Shown piece by piece: positions 1 to 34,170 of a stretch of 64,000 bases of DNA. Source of the DNA: Mermis nigrescens. Its lineage: Eukaryota > Nematoda > Enoplea > Mermithida > Mermithidae. The notes below the pieces were generated by a model, which worked only from the letters and a program-made list of their open reading frames with translations, had not been told where the DNA came from and ran no database searches. The DNA lies in NCBI GenBank assembly GCA_036768485.1, contig JAVLUZ010000154.1, positions 4,312,764-4,376,763 of the forward strand. Reading direction: 5' to 3'. Made by a program: the position numbers and the translations under genes. Positions within the stretch are counted from its first letter, which is position 1, and each line of letters starts with the position of its first letter.

Positions 1-72
1 TTCTCCAATTTACTGGCCAAGATCAATCAAGTAATTGATTATCGAAGGTTCTAATTGATATGTACATGCACA

Positions 73-246
73 CAGACACGTATCTCTTGGGGGGTTTGGA
101 CCCCCCAAAATTCAGGAAAATCTAAAAAAATAGGACTTTTTAAACGTTATTTTGTGCTCTTCTTGGCTTTTTTTTGCTTCCCCTCCCCCTTCCCCCAAAT
201 TGCTGTTGTTCCCCCCCCAAGAATAGGACGGCCAGCCACGTACCTG
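73..246 (+). mobile_element. hAT-like MITE, family C, copy 1
   Basis: The element runs from CAGACACGTATC to CCACGTACCTG and is 174 bp long. It is flanked by an exact 8-bp duplication, CATGCACA, at 65-72 and 247-254. A second copy at 18591-18764 has the same length in the opposite orientation. The interior is dominated by runs of C or G next to T/A runs and has no coding capacity. An 8-bp TSD with short TIRs beginning CAG is the hAT pattern; the family assignment is inference. Confidence 0.85.
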
Positions 247-469
247 CATGCACACGGTCAAAAGCTCTGGTAGCGGGGTAAACCGAGGTTCCTTGTGGGG
301 GGAGGGGGGTTGGTGAGTATTTTTTTGTAGCTAATTAATGTCAAGTTTTCGTACTTAATTAGTACGTATTTGATGTTTTAATGAATATTAGTGGTTAAAT
401 TTCATGAAAACATTAACGATAAGGGCGATGGAATGACCTCTACACACCAAATTTATACAAAATAATAAA

Positions 470-655
470 AGAAAAACGTGTGGGTGAATGAATTCGAACA
501 GACTACTGATCAAAAAATAAAATATACTTACTTGTGTACTTGCAATTGCACTTTTAGACGTCATTTGACGCTTTTTCATGGTTCAAGCAATCGGTTTCGG
601 TCCGAAATCGCCTGAGGGGTGTATGCCTTCCAAAAGTCCCGGTAAGGGGATACCC
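470..655 (+). repeat. Dispersed repeat L, copy 1 (interrupted by a MITE)
   Basis: The segment ending near 655 resembles 3000-3180. Shared landmarks include a GACGC...TTTCATG block, a GTATGCCTT...AAAAGTC block and a GGGGATA block. The family E MITE at 657-896 sits inside it, and its TSD (GATACCCC/T) is made from the repeat's own sequence. Confidence 0.5.
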
Positions 656-656
656 C

Positions 657-896
657 CATGCAGGTAACAGGGGATGGGAGACTCCCCCACCCAAAGTTGG
701 ACGTCCTCCACTCATCCCCGAAGTCAAAAAAATTTTTGACCCTCACCCCATTTTTTGGAAAAAATTAAATTTTTTGACCGTTTTTAGGCATTTTCAAGGC
801 CTTTGTTACCGTTTTTGGCCAAAAATTGTAAGTCAGTCACCCCCATCCCGCCTATAAATGACCGGGACACCCCAATTTCGAGCCGTTACGTGTATG
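657..896 (-). mobile_element. hAT-like MITE, family E, copy 1
   Basis: Termini are CATGCAGGTAAC and GTTACGTGTATG, which pair as an imperfect inverted repeat. Flanks are GATACCCC (649-656) and GATACCCT (897-904), an 8-bp TSD with one mismatch. There is no coding capacity. It is related to copies at 2100-2291 and 34906-35129. Confidence 0.8.
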
Positions 897-1295
897 GATA
901 CCCTCTATACCCCCAGTGTGCGTGTGTTAGAATTTTATTAGCTGTAGCACGGTGATCGAGCGCATTAGTCTTGTAGAAAAACTCGGCACTTATGCCATTC
1001 TATTCGCGTCAGTTATTACGGTTTCGACATTTTTCCTCTTATTGCTTACATTTTTCGTCCTTGAATTTCGATACTTTACTTATTGTTGTGATGCCATGAA
1101 CTACATCTATCGTATGTCGAACCACTCTGTTTATTACATACTAAAATTGTTACTGCACCATATTTAGCATTGTGCCATTTTTATCGCTTCTGTTTTAATT
1201 TATTTTTGTCAGATTTATTCGAATTTTTTGCCCGATTTTCCGTCGTTTTTTCATCAATCGCAGTAGCAATCCTAAATTTCTCTCATTTTCGTCAG

Positions 1296-23969
<22,674 letters not shown>

Positions 23970-24017
23970 TTTGTTTTATATTTTCATGATGTTTTGTTAC
24001 ATTTTTAAAGGTGTTTC

Positions 24018-24023
24018 AATAAA
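24018..24023 (+). promoter_or_regulatory. Poly(A) signal AATAAA of PUS7
   Basis: AATAAA lies 49 nt after the stop codon, followed by a GT-rich stretch (GTGTTTCTTGGG). Consistent with a short 3' UTR. Confidence 0.75.
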
Positions 24024-24329
24024 TGTGTTTCTTGGGACGGACTTCTAGACCGTAAATGCTGGACAGATTTTGTGAAGCCAAAACGCCTCGAGTCTTTGTA
24101 CATAAATGCATAGACCACGTAATATCTATCTTAACTTACAATTTCTGACAGAAGCTTTCGTCAGGAATTTTTCTTTTCTCCCGGTTTTGACCTTTATTTT
24201 ATCTCACTTTCATCAGAAAATTTCTGATCACATAAGAACTGGCATTTTGACTAAAAATGATCGCCGAAATGCTTGAACTCAAATGTTTTCTACTGTCTTT
24301 TCTATTATCATGCATGGTCTTGAACACAT

Positions 24330-24690
24330 TTGAGCATGCAGGGTCTGGCGGGACCTCCTCCCTACAGAATCAGGCGGGTCTCCGTTCCATACGTTCAACG
24401 GCTAAAAATTTTGGCTGCAGGGGATCCCCAGCCATTTTTAAGGCTGGATGGGACAGGGGGCAGATGACCTCGATTTTTTTACTAAACACGGCTAAAAATT
24501 CAATTTTTTCAAACCGGGGGGCTGGGAACAGCTAACTTTGGGTTCGGGGTATTCTCATCCGCCTATTAATTACATGTCTGCCCAAACGAGTAAAAATCGA
24601 TAGACCCCCAGAATTGAATTTGAATTTTTGTTGCTTAGCGATTAAACCCAATCGGAACTTTCCACAGAATTTGGCTGCTGCCCATCTATG
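24330..24690. mobile_element. Composite of decayed MITEs, families E and A
   Basis: 24380-24540 has the family E style (ACGGCTAAAAATTCAATTTT, CAGCTAACTTTGGG). 24590-24690 has family A remnants ending GCTGCTGCCCATCTATG. Boundaries between the two are unclear. Confidence 0.5.
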
Positions 24691-24698
24691 GTCGCGAC

Positions 24699-24850
24699 CA
24701 TAGATGCACAGCATGGCCGATCTGGGGCAGGGGTGGGGATCAGCTAGGCAGAGGGTCAAAAATTGAGCTTTCTTGGTCAAAAACGAGCTAAAAATCTTGT
24801 GTATGGGTAAAAATCGCTTTGAAACTATATTTTTAAACAGTTTCTGGTCT
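24699..24850 (+). mobile_element. MITE-like repeat, family J, second copy
   Basis: Begins CATAGATGCACAGCATGGCC, the inverted form of the end of 14166-14450. It abuts the family A end across GTCGCGAC (24691-24698). The right end was not found. Confidence 0.5.
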
Positions 24851-26294
24851 TTTCAAATGACTTTTGAAGAGAATTTTGATGTTCATCAATTGTTAGCATG
24901 GTGCACATGCAGTATTGGATTTTGGGTGAAAAGCCTATCTTCACACCATCCCAGACAAAAAACCAAGCTCACTGATCGCACGCTCATCCCGTTGAGTTTG
25001 TGTTTCTAAGATGCGATGCACGTTGCCGTAGCATTCGTTACACAAATTATGTTCGGACACTACGCATTATCCTGACATTGTTTTCTGAATAGAGATAAAA
25101 TTTTTGTCAATTTTTATTGGTCGCACGATTTTTTGCATTCGGCGAAGATTTTTCCGATGTGCAACGACCTTTTGAGCCCGTCTTTTTTTAGATTTGCAAA
25201 GATTTTTGGGGGCAAAAGTGTAAACAGGTCTGAAATTGCCAAAAAGGTTTCTGCCGTTTTTTGTTTAGAAAAACTGATATTTTGAGGAAAGAAAAATTTT
25301 CCCGAATGTACAGAAATAGATTAAAAGTCTACTACGTGGTAGCATTATGTTAGTTACGTGACTGATCGGTTGGACCATCAAAAATAGACTTAATGTTATC
25401 GCATATATCCAAGTCTTAAAAATTGCGTTTTTGTGTGTTTTGCACTACCTACTTCCCCCCCATTTTTTGCGTATGTTACGCACTTTAATGCTTCACACGA
25501 CCCCGTCACTTTCATGCTTTAAAGTATATACTGTTGAGCGTTCGGTCATATTTTGCTTTATCCTATGAATTAAGGTATTGTTTGCTGTTTCGCGCTCTTT
25601 GATTTGAATGTCATATTTTTTATTAGAATGGCCTGATTTGTGCCGAAACAACCAGGTATGTTTTTGGTTCATAATAGCTGTTTTTATTACTTTTCCTTGC
25701 ATTTATTTTTTTATTTATTCATTTGTTTATTTACTATTTATGTTTATGTTTCCTTATTTGTTTAACTCTATCAGTTCAATGTTCTTTCATGAATAAATAT
25801 TTTATTTACGAGTGTTTATACACTGCTGTCTTCGGTTGATTGCGATTACTCCAGTCACTTTTTAATATTTCCACGACTTTATTTTTAATTTTTGAACCAA
25901 ATTGATTCCTTATTACGCTCGCACATGTTGTTTATAATACCCGTAATCTTGAACTCGAATACTTATGTTATTACTGATATAAAAAAACACGCTATCAATT
26001 CGTTTGTCGACTTGCGGGAGCGTAAATAATAATTGCAGTCATACATTTTTCCTAAGTGATTATGAAAAGGCGATCTTCACATTTAAAATATGTGCTAGCC
26101 CTAAGCAAGCAGCATAAGTCAAAATAAAAACGGAGTTGCAAAACCAAAAAGGCTATATAGCTAATTTCTGAGTCCAAAAAAAAGATATATAGCAATGCTT
26201 TTTCGGCTAAAACGGCTGTACAGCTATCAGATTTTTTCAGAGCTCAAGGGGTAATACCCTCTCTCACCCCCATGCTCTTGTATGCCCAGAACTA

Positions 26295-26405
26295 ACTGTA
26301 AAATGAAGTGAGACAAACTGTGGACTTATGTCCTTTGATTATTTTTAACCTTTTTACGACGAGTTTACAATTTACAAAATAGTGCGATGTATAGTGTGTT
26401 AAGTT
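26295..26405 (+). repeat. Repeat H, third copy
   Basis: Shares AATGAAGTGAGACAAACTG, a CTTTTTACGACGAGTTTACA block and an ACAAAATAG block with 16915-17045 and 17815-17935. Confidence 0.6.
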
Positions 26406-27129
26406 CTCTTTATTTCTTTACGTTTCGAAATTGGCTCGAAAATCTATCTATTGAACGAAGGCATTGAAAACGATTTCGGAATAAAATTAATAAAAAATTT
26501 AATTGTAGGAAACACTTATCATCTAATCGAACGAACATCAATCGTTTGTGTGTTGTATATGTGTGAGAATTATAGAATCATAGTAAAAATATGACTTTTA
26601 TATTATGTTATTTGTTGGTTTTTAATTCATATTTTTGTTTTTTTTTCTAAATTTTATTACATATTTTTATATTATTAATAAATTATTCTTCGAGCTTCTT
26701 ACATGTAGTTATATTGCTTACGGATCATTCTACCCATTTCAGTCATTATTGTTTATTGGTGATTGCGATGAGATTTGCATCAACGGTTGACTGCAATATT
26801 ATGTATAGCAGCCGGAATGAATCTCTATCGTAAATTAATTTATAAAATTGTAAAATTACTGTAAAATTTTTATGAATTGGTTTTGAATTGAGTCGCTTTC
26901 CTGTTTAATGTTTATTTTTTGTTTCAAATTTATCCGAGCAATTTTCTTCTTTCTTACACTAATTTTCTTGCTTATATGAACTTTAAAATGTTTATTTCTT
27001 CGTCTTTTTTTGGTTGTTTTAACAACACAAATGTGTAAAGAGTGCATTTGAGTTATTAATGTTTGGTAATTACTTAAATTTTAATATACTTTATTTAGCA
27101 GAAGCTATCAGAACACCATTTTAATTCAG

Positions 27130-27243
27130 CATGGGGCTTAAAAATTATACTGCTTTTGAAGCAGAAGTAATAAGGTATTTATTTTTTTTAATTTTATTTT
27201 TTATTTAATTCTGTCGATTTTAGACGCACCTTCGTACGAACAG
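27130..27243 (+). pseudogene. Possible relic of a PUS7-like catalytic exon
   Basis: After TTAATTCAG, a 45-bp open piece reads MGLKNYTAFEAEV and stops at GTATTT. A 20-bp piece at 27224-27243 sits between TTTTAG and GTACTT and joins in frame. MG.K...A resembles the MGTKD..A catalytic block of PUS7, with Asn where the catalytic Asp would be. The resemblance is short and may be chance. No continuing gene was found. Confidence 0.22.
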
Positions 27244-27479
27244 GTACTTAGTGATTGATTTATTTTCCCTTTTTTGCTTTCATCAGCACTTTCTTCGTTT
27301 CCTTTACATTTATCCATTTTTATTACTGCTTAGATACTTTTAAATCTCTATATTCTTAATTGTCATATTTTATATCATTTTTTAGTAATTTATATTATTT
27401 GTCATTTGCTAAATTTTAATTTTTCTTTTGAAATTTTTCTGTCCGTCCGTTTCTGTTTAAATAATATTCAGAAGAGTTT

Positions 27480-27790
27480 CTTAAACTTTCCAAAATTTTG
27501 CTAAATTTCTTCTGAATTGGTAGCGGGTCTGGTAAATTTGAAATTTGAGTTGGAAAGGTGGAAAAGTAACAAATTTATTAATTACTAGCGATATTAATAA
27601 CGAATAATTAAGTGCCTTCATTTGAAGAGGAGCCAAACCAGATTTTGTGTCCAGACGCAGTATGGTCGGTCTCTTGGGTGAGTCAAAGAGGTTTTTGTGC
27701 CAAAATGATCTCAAAACTAGTACGAATGCTCAAGTAGCGCAAAACCTATGTTAATCCACAGTTTCTGGTCGATTTCGTGCGTCCTACATA
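27480..27790 (+). repeat. Duplicated block, copy 1 (pairs with 31170-31440)
   Basis: Shares AATTTATTAATT, a TCGGTCT...GGGT.AGTCAAA block, AATGATCTCAAAA and CCACAG.TTCTG with 31170-31440. Its TTGAAATTTGAGTTGGAAAG...FINY-like start resembles the 1296 exon, but it is quickly stopped. Confidence 0.5.
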
Positions 27791-28855
27791 GAAGTGTTCC
27801 ATTTTCATCCATTTTTGACTATCATTTTGCCTTTTTCTACCAGAAACTTTTCCTTTTAACCATCTGAAAGTCTACAGATTCACAGCAACCCTCTCCCTCA
27901 CTTTCATGTCTGACTGTGGATCGCATAATGTTCCCTCGAGATTCATACAAAGGCGCAGCGGCTCCTGTATATATAATGTCAAAACAAAGTCAATAAAAAT
28001 AAAGGTCACAAGAGTCTTAGGTCTGACCATAAATGCGCCGGCTCGAATTTACAGGGAGCGGGTAAAAATCAAAAATCAATGAAATAGCTAAGTACTTTTG
28101 AAAAAGGATTCTACTGCGAAAAAACGATGATATCGCCTTTAAAGCATCATATTCAAGCATTTGCGGCAAATATATACGTATGTAGCCTTTCTGAACTCAC
28201 AACATAGAGGTGCAGCTTTTTTGGACTAAAAATTTGCTATTTACTCCTTTTTTTAAGTCGTGAAAATCGCTGTAATATCCTTTGCAAACTCATAAGAAAC
28301 CATGCATTCCGAACTCTCACGATGTGTTTCTGTGTCCAAAAATTTAAATTTTTTGTGTCCAAAAAAGCTATAAGGCATTATTTTTCCGGCCAAGGTGGCA
28401 ATATTGCTACCAGTGGTTTAAAGCTCAGAAGGAGTAACACCCTCTCTCTCCACGTTCTAATAATTTTTTGCTGAATTTTCTTGTTTTGTTGCACTTTACC
28501 TAAATTTTGATCGTACAAATATGGACGCTTTTTATTTTTCAATTCATAAAAGGTTTTGAATTTTTTTAATTCTTTCATTGGATTGCTCACCATGGAAAAA
28601 ATACTACAGTCTGTTTCATTTATCCGAGAGCTTTTTCAGTGAATGTTTTCGGAGGGTACATTAAGCCCTTCTTTCTTTTTTACTGTAGGTCCCTAGGTCT
28701 CACTGTAGCTACGTAGCAAAGATGGGGTTTTCAATAACATTTTTGCGACATAATTTATTCTCGTCTTCCAGTAGATCAATCAACTTACAGATAAAAATCA
28801 CGCAGTCAGCTATTACTGTAAGTGCGGTGCACATACACGCTCATCGAACTCTTGC

Positions 28856-28955
28856 GCTTTCCGTCAGCATGTTTCGCTGTTTCGATGTGCTTTCCCGTCA
28901 GCTCGTTTCACTGTTCGATGTGCTTTTCGGTCAGCTCATTTCGCTGTCCGGATGG
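28856..28955 (+). repeat. 33-bp tandem repeat, 3 units
   Basis: Units start at 28856, 28889 and 28922, each like GCTTTCCGTCAGC.TGTTTC followed by CTGTTCGATGT. Confidence 0.85.
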
Positions 28956-29195
28956 ATAAGCTATTTATAGCTTTTTGCGCATTCTTTTGCGCTTTAACCC
29001 GTCGAGATGACGTTTCATCTCCGGGATAGATAGTGCAAATTTTCAGCTAATTGGGCGCCGGTTCGGTTCGCCCGAGCGGCCGAGCACTGCTGAGTGGTGG
29101 GCCTTATAACCTGCCCAGTTTTTAGGCTTCTCAATTACGTTCTTAGATTGACACTTTACGCACAATAGACTAAAACATTAAGAAACGCCGCAAAC

Positions 29196-29267
29196 TCCCG
29201 CATAGCTCAGTGGTAAAACGTCTACTTGTCGTCGAAGCAACCCGGGTTCGACTCCAGCCGATAGCCT
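29196..29267 (+). tRNA. tRNA-like sequence, probably a pseudo-tRNA or SINE head
   Basis: A perfect A box (TAGCTCAGTGGT, 29203-29214) and B box (GGTTCGACTCC, 29245-29255) sit at normal spacing. An anticodon arm with loop GTCGTCG could form (anticodon CGT). The acceptor stem does not pair and the T stem is poor. So RNA polymerase III promoter elements are present but a functional tRNA is unlikely. Confidence 0.5.
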
Positions 29268-29789
29268 TTTATTTAGCGCACTTACTGTAGTATATCCGAC
29301 CACTGATTAAATGCTTAAATTAAATTTATGTAGGCAGATTAGTGCATTAAAAATGCAAGAATTCCAGCCTCTCGCCCTCACTGAGCTAATCTGCCGAATT
29401 ACAGTAATTCGTCTTGTTTCGCTTACTGTAGCCCTTAAAAAAATTGACTAAAACGCTCTCGAATAAATGAAACAGACTAATAGAGTTTGTAATTTTTAGT
29501 TAGAAGCGAATTAGGTTGCTTCTTATCTTTCTTTTCTTGATCAATAATTCGTCGATTAGCTGGCTGTCGTCCTTGTTAAAAAACTAAATGCTGCACTTAT
29601 ACGAGCCCTCAGTTTTTCCAAAATTTTCTTCCGAAATAGCTCGAGTCAAATTTCTGAAACATTACACGCTTTTTTGAGTTTTTAAGAATCTTTGGAAAAT
29701 AAACCGGCAGCTGTGTGTTTAGATGATAGGATCATTCTTCCAATTTTTCCGTACAGAGTAATTAGCTGATATAGCGCAGAAGTTGCGAC

Positions 29790-30052
29790 CACACCTGGGC
29801 GTGGTGGGGGGATGGGGGTATGCATCCCCCAGAAACCAAAATACCCCCCCCCCAGAAATCAGCCCCCGCCCAGAATTCAATTTTTGAAAATTTTTTTCGC
29901 TTTTTTCGCAATTTCTTGATGCCAGTGGATAGTGCTTGATGAGAAACATCGAAAAATGGTGTTTTTATCGCCATACCAACCATTTTTAAGGCCATTTTTT
30001 GACCTTCAAAAAATCTTGCACCCTCCCAGAATTTTCTTGCTGCCCACATATA
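29790..30052 (+). mobile_element. hAT-like MITE, family A, copy 5
   Basis: CACACCTGGGCGTGG to TGCCCACATATA, 263 bp. Flanks GTTGCGAC (29782-29789) and ATTGCGAC (30053-30060), 7 of 8 matching. Confidence 0.88.
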
Positions 30053-30476
30053 ATTGCGACCTGTCACAACTAGTAGATTATAACAAAACAAATTTTAAGC
30101 AAATTTATAAAGGTCCTTCTTGAAACTAAAAATTGAAGAAATATAATGAAAGCTCAAAGACAAGCAGTTTTTGATTTGAATTCCTGAATACATATGCGAG
30201 AGTCCTTATTGTTCGGCGATTTTGATAATGGCTGACAACGTACGAATAGGAAACTCGATTTATTCTCGTTTTCAATTTTTATCTGTTGTACGTATACAAA
30301 TTTGTAATTTAAAAAAATCGAAAATTTTCTAAATTTTTTTAATTTTTAATTTTTAATATTTGTTTAGTTTTTTATATTTTAGAAGTTTTTTGGAAAGTAA
30401 TACTAAAAAATAATATTAATAATAATTTTTAATAATTTTTTTAAAGTTTTAATAATTTTTCACTAAAAACAATTCA

Positions 30477-30587
30477 ATGCTGAAGAGAACGATCGTTTTA
30501 TCGCCTACTGCGAAAAAGAATCAAGTTGAGCAGAATATAGGGCAACCGATTAACCGTAATCCTTATGCCGTTCGAATCAATCTCCTC
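30477..30587 (+). pseudogene. Exon-like open piece ending at a GTAATT donor
   Basis: 37 codons from ATG to GTAATT, ending NIGQPINRNPYAVRINLL. Codon-like composition stands out from its AT-rich surroundings. G.....N..Y.V.I loosely recalls the LGELQGN.F.VVLR strand that precedes the QRFG exon in PUS7, but the match is weak. No partner exon was found. Confidence 0.2.
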
Positions 30588-31169
30588 GTAATTAATTTTA
30601 TGAAATCATAAAATTACTAAAAACTTAATTTTTAAAGTTTTATTCGATTTTGCTAAATTCTGTAATTATTCGACTTCTTTTAAAAATTGTGCAGAAACTA
30701 GTTTTGACAGGTCATACATTTTCAAATTATGCAGCATTTTAAAATTTTAATTTTTCATGCTTATATTGGTTTACTATTTTTTAAAACTTTTTTTGCGCGT
30801 TTTGCGATCACGCGAGTCGTTATACGCTGTAAGTAATCAGATGTTAGAAAAACATCAAATTTTGAAATACTTTATACACGAGTAAGCTCTGCAGTAGGTA
30901 CACAAATAGTTCAAGAGAAGACCTCAAATTCGTCCAGCTTAAGAAGCAGATGTGATACGGCTTCCAATTGTTCTTTTATTCATTTTGTGCTTATTAATTT
31001 AATACTTGTTTAATTTTATTAAAATTTCTCCTTTTCTGTCTATCACGATTTATGTTTATCATTTTTCACAAGCTGCATTTTAATTATGTTTTATTCGATA
31101 TATTTTTATTTCTTATTCTGAGAGCGAGTTTACTTTTCAAGAATTTTCCTCTTTTTTTCTGAGACGTTG

Positions 31170-31440
31170 TTTAGCTAGAGTGGAAAATTTAAAATTCGAG
31201 GTTGAGAGGCTGAATCGCACCAAATTTATTAATTTATGATCATAAATAAGCAATTGGGTGCCTTACATCAAATTTAGTAGCGTAATCTAAGCTAATCATT
31301 CATTTGATGTTGTCGGTCTTTGGGTCAGTCAAAACTTTCTTGTGCTAAATGATCTCAAAAAGTAATATAAATGCTGAATAAGTGTAAAACTAACCTACTC
31401 CACAGTGTCTGACCAATTTCGGGTGACAATTTTCTTAGGT
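31170..31440 (+). repeat. Duplicated block, copy 2 (pairs with 27480-27790)
   Basis: Shares the order of blocks listed for 27480-27790. It opens with a stretch translating LKFEVERLNRTKFIN, resembling LKFYVERLKSTGFIN of the 1296 exon, then hits a stop. Confidence 0.5.
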
Positions 31441-32281
31441 ATAAATTTTTTCCGGAAAATAAGACATGCACTCCCATTTCGCCGTTTATTTTAATTTTTG
31501 CTTAAGAACAGTCTGGTTGGACTGTTTTGATCTACGAAAGAGTGAATTCGTAAAATTTTTGGTTCACAAAGTTAGCGTTTTCTTTTTATTCTTAATCAAA
31601 CGCCTCTGCTAATTTTTATTCATCGTGCAGCTAGTTTCTAATTTTAGTGATAAATTATTTTCTGTGAGTTCAATTCATTAATTTTTTTAGACTGGTTTTG
31701 GATTTCCAAAATTAGTTTATATTTTTGCCTAAATTTCACTCGTTTTTTTAATAATTAATTGAAGTTGCCGCCCCAGAACGCTAGCATTCGCATTGCGCTT
31801 TTCTCAAATTTAACACACTTTTTGTATGATTTCAGGGACTTGAACTTTTTTGAATTATAAATTTTTGAACATTGTTCGAAAATCGAACTTTACTCGTTTT
31901 TTCCACGATTTGTCGCGTAATTTTTTTTCCTTTTCACCCTTTCCCTTTTCTTATTTTTAATTCAATTTTGTTATCCAGCAGACCATCATTTTTTCATTTT
32001 ATACGGATTTTATCCTAATTTTCGAGCTGTTTTTGTTTCTTGGCTTTTTTTCGATTTCGTTATATTATCCTTATTCAACTGTTCTATGTGTTTATTGTTT
32101 TTGACAAATTTCTTATTTATTTTGTGATTTGTTCTTATGTTTCTTACTGCGATACTTTCATTTTCCCTAGAAATGTTCTGTTACATTTTACTTGTTTTTT
32201 ATATTTTTATTGATCGTAGCTTTTGCACAATAACGCATTATATTTACTTATGCAAGATGAGTCATTACCATAAGTGGAAAG

Positions 32282-32548
32282 CATCAAAATTCTAGGTGCC
32301 GGGGGGGTTTGAGATATTTTTCAAAGATCAAAAAATGGTCGTAAAAATGATGGTATGGCGAAAGAAACGCCCGTTCTCGACGTTTCTCATCGAGCACTAT
32401 CCATTGGAATCTAAAAATTGCGAAAAAATAAAAAATTTCAAAAATTATTTGAATTCTGGGGAAGTTGTTTTGTCTTCTGGGGAGAGGGGCTTATTCGGCC
32501 TTCACCAACTTTGGGCGGGGGATCCCCCAACCCTCCGTTACATGTATG
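32282..32548 (-). mobile_element. Chimeric MITE: family A body with a family E right end
   Basis: The left two-thirds are family A (CATCAAAATTCTAGG, the TCTCATCGAGCACTATCCAT core). The right end, GGATCCCCC...CCGTTACATGTATG, is the family E terminus. The composite is flanked by GTGGAAAG (32274-32281) and GTGCAAAG (32549-32556), a 7/8 TSD, so it appears to have moved as a unit. Confidence 0.72.
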
Positions 32549-32599
32549 GTGCAAAGTTAGTATAAAGTCGAATCCGTAATGCTAATTTTTCTGATACCA

Positions 32600-34170
32600 A
32601 TTTTAAAAAATGCAAGCTTCTACAACGTTCTGGAACAAAGTTCAATATATAAGTGTAAACTTTACACAGCCACTGGATAAAAACGTTTATAGTAAGATAC
32701 GTAATCCTGTCTTTACGTGTACCATTTGGTTTTTTTTTAAAATAAACGTATGTAATGCTCTGGAAATTAAGTTAATTTTTAGTGTAAAGTTCATACAAAT
32801 TAGGAGTGTAAAGAAAACTTGCAGTCAAATTTCATAATTCTGACGCTACGGGGAAGAGTTTGAAGAAATTATGTTTCTGCAGGGCTATAGAACTTTAATT
32901 TTTCGTGTGAATTTTACAGAAGTATTGTATGTGAAGAAGACTTAAGTAAATTAGTTATCCTAACGTTACGGAGAAGGTTTTGAAAAAATTACTTTTTGCA
33001 AGGCTCCGGGAGTCAAACGGATTTTTAGTGTATACTTTACACCTCTACAATGATCTTTAGTGTAATTATAACATTCTTATAGTTATAATCGTGCTTCAAC
33101 TCATATCGGGAGATATTTACAGACAATAAATGGTAAAAACGACTGTTAACTCCTAATTTTAAATTATACACCAACATAAGTAACTCAGTATTTAATGTAA
33201 AGAAACGCAACCAACTGCGGGAGTAGTCAACACATGTTTTATTTTGAGAAAATTCGCACGACCTCTTTCTTAATTGGAGAAGCTGGCAGATGAAAAACGG
33301 GGGCAAAAAGCAGATTTTTTACCTTAGAGTTCGAAGTATACACCTCCATCAGTTCATAAAACATGCGTGCAGTAGCGATGTGTATGACTTGAGACGTACC
33401 TACATTATTTTTAAAATAGTTAGCATGACCTAATTAATTACCGTAGAATTTAACAGACAAAAATGCCCAAAAAAATTTGTTTTTGTTACTCAAAGTTTAA
33501 ACTTTACACCACCATGTCTAACTCTGTCGATTTTAAAGAAATATGTGCAAATGCGATGCGCAATCCTTCAGTTGTAGTATTATATCTCTAATGACCCGAT
33601 TTATAAGCAGAGTACTTGAGGGACAACAAATGCGAAAAAACTTTTTTTTGTAATTCATGGTTTAAAATTTACACTTCCGGATCTACATCTGTATTAATTT
33701 TAAAGAAAAACGTCCAAATGCGATGTGTAACCGTCAAGACGTAATATATTTTTCAAATATTTAGCACGACCCTATGCATAACTGGATTAGTTGGTAAAAT
33801 AAGATTTGGTAAAAGCAATAAAATTCAATGTGTAGCCCATAAAATTTAGTACTTTTCTATTAGAAACATTTTTCCCTGACTGGTAACTTGAGAAGTTGGT
33901 AGCCATAAACAAGAAAAAATGTGACCGAATTCCATTTATAACCCCAGAATTTCACATTCCTCAAAGACACATCCGCTTAGAAAATGATGCTCAACCTAAA
34001 AAAATGAAAATTGTTGTTATTCTACAATTCTACACTATTATGTTGTATGAGGCATTTACACCGAGTGCTGTACGCCGTGAAAAAAAGCACCAAATCGCTA
34101 TATGTTATAACGCTGCGCAAAAACTTTACACGCTCATTAGAAGCTCAGTATTGAGTGTAAAAAACACCCG
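32600..34170 (-). repeat. Diverged TGTAAAG satellite, reverse block
   Basis: Same family as 19240-20720 but inverted. Recurring pieces are TTTACACCACCA-like, GATTTTAAAGAAA, CAAATGCGATG and GTAACCGTCAAGACG. Units are roughly 170 bp and heavily diverged. The 122-aa frame at 33896-34264 lies in it and is not called a gene. Confidence 0.55.

Larger units (their letters stand above)
1..1295. other. Non-coding DNA upstream of the first recognised PUS7 exon
   Basis: No exon of the pseudouridine synthase could be recognised here. The incoming exon at 1296 needs a one-base carry-over, so the preceding exon must lie further left or outside the window. The stretch holds two MITEs (73-246 and 657-896) and part of a dispersed repeat (about 470-655). 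The open frame at 952-1167 has a hydrophobic translation but no splice sites or family resemblance, so I do not call it. Confidence 0.6.
24851..28606. other. Non-coding AT-rich stretch
   Basis: No confident gene. It holds repeat H (26295-26405), a pair of exon-like pieces at 27130-27174 and 27224-27243, and the left copy of a duplicated block (27480-27790). The minus-strand frame at 25493-25702 has no domain or splice context. Confidence 0.55.
28607..29479. mobile_element. ~870-bp TIR element carrying a tRNA-like unit
   Basis: The left end AGTCTGTTTCATTTATCCGA (28608-) and the right end are inverted matches over about 40 bp. Inside are three 33-bp tandem repeats, short CTTACTGTA/TTACAGT inverted motifs and a tRNA-like segment. 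The left flank ends in TA, consistent with a Tc1/mariner-style insertion, but the right junction is ambiguous. No transposase. Confidence 0.7.
30061..32281. other. Non-coding AT-rich stretch
   Basis: One exon-like piece at 30477-30587 (described separately) and the second copy of the duplicated block (31170-31440). Otherwise nothing recognised. Confidence 0.55.

Noticed and set aside
29196..29267. Functional tRNA-Thr(CGT)
   Set aside because: A and B boxes fit, but the acceptor stem does not pair and the T stem has mismatches; it also sits inside a transposon.
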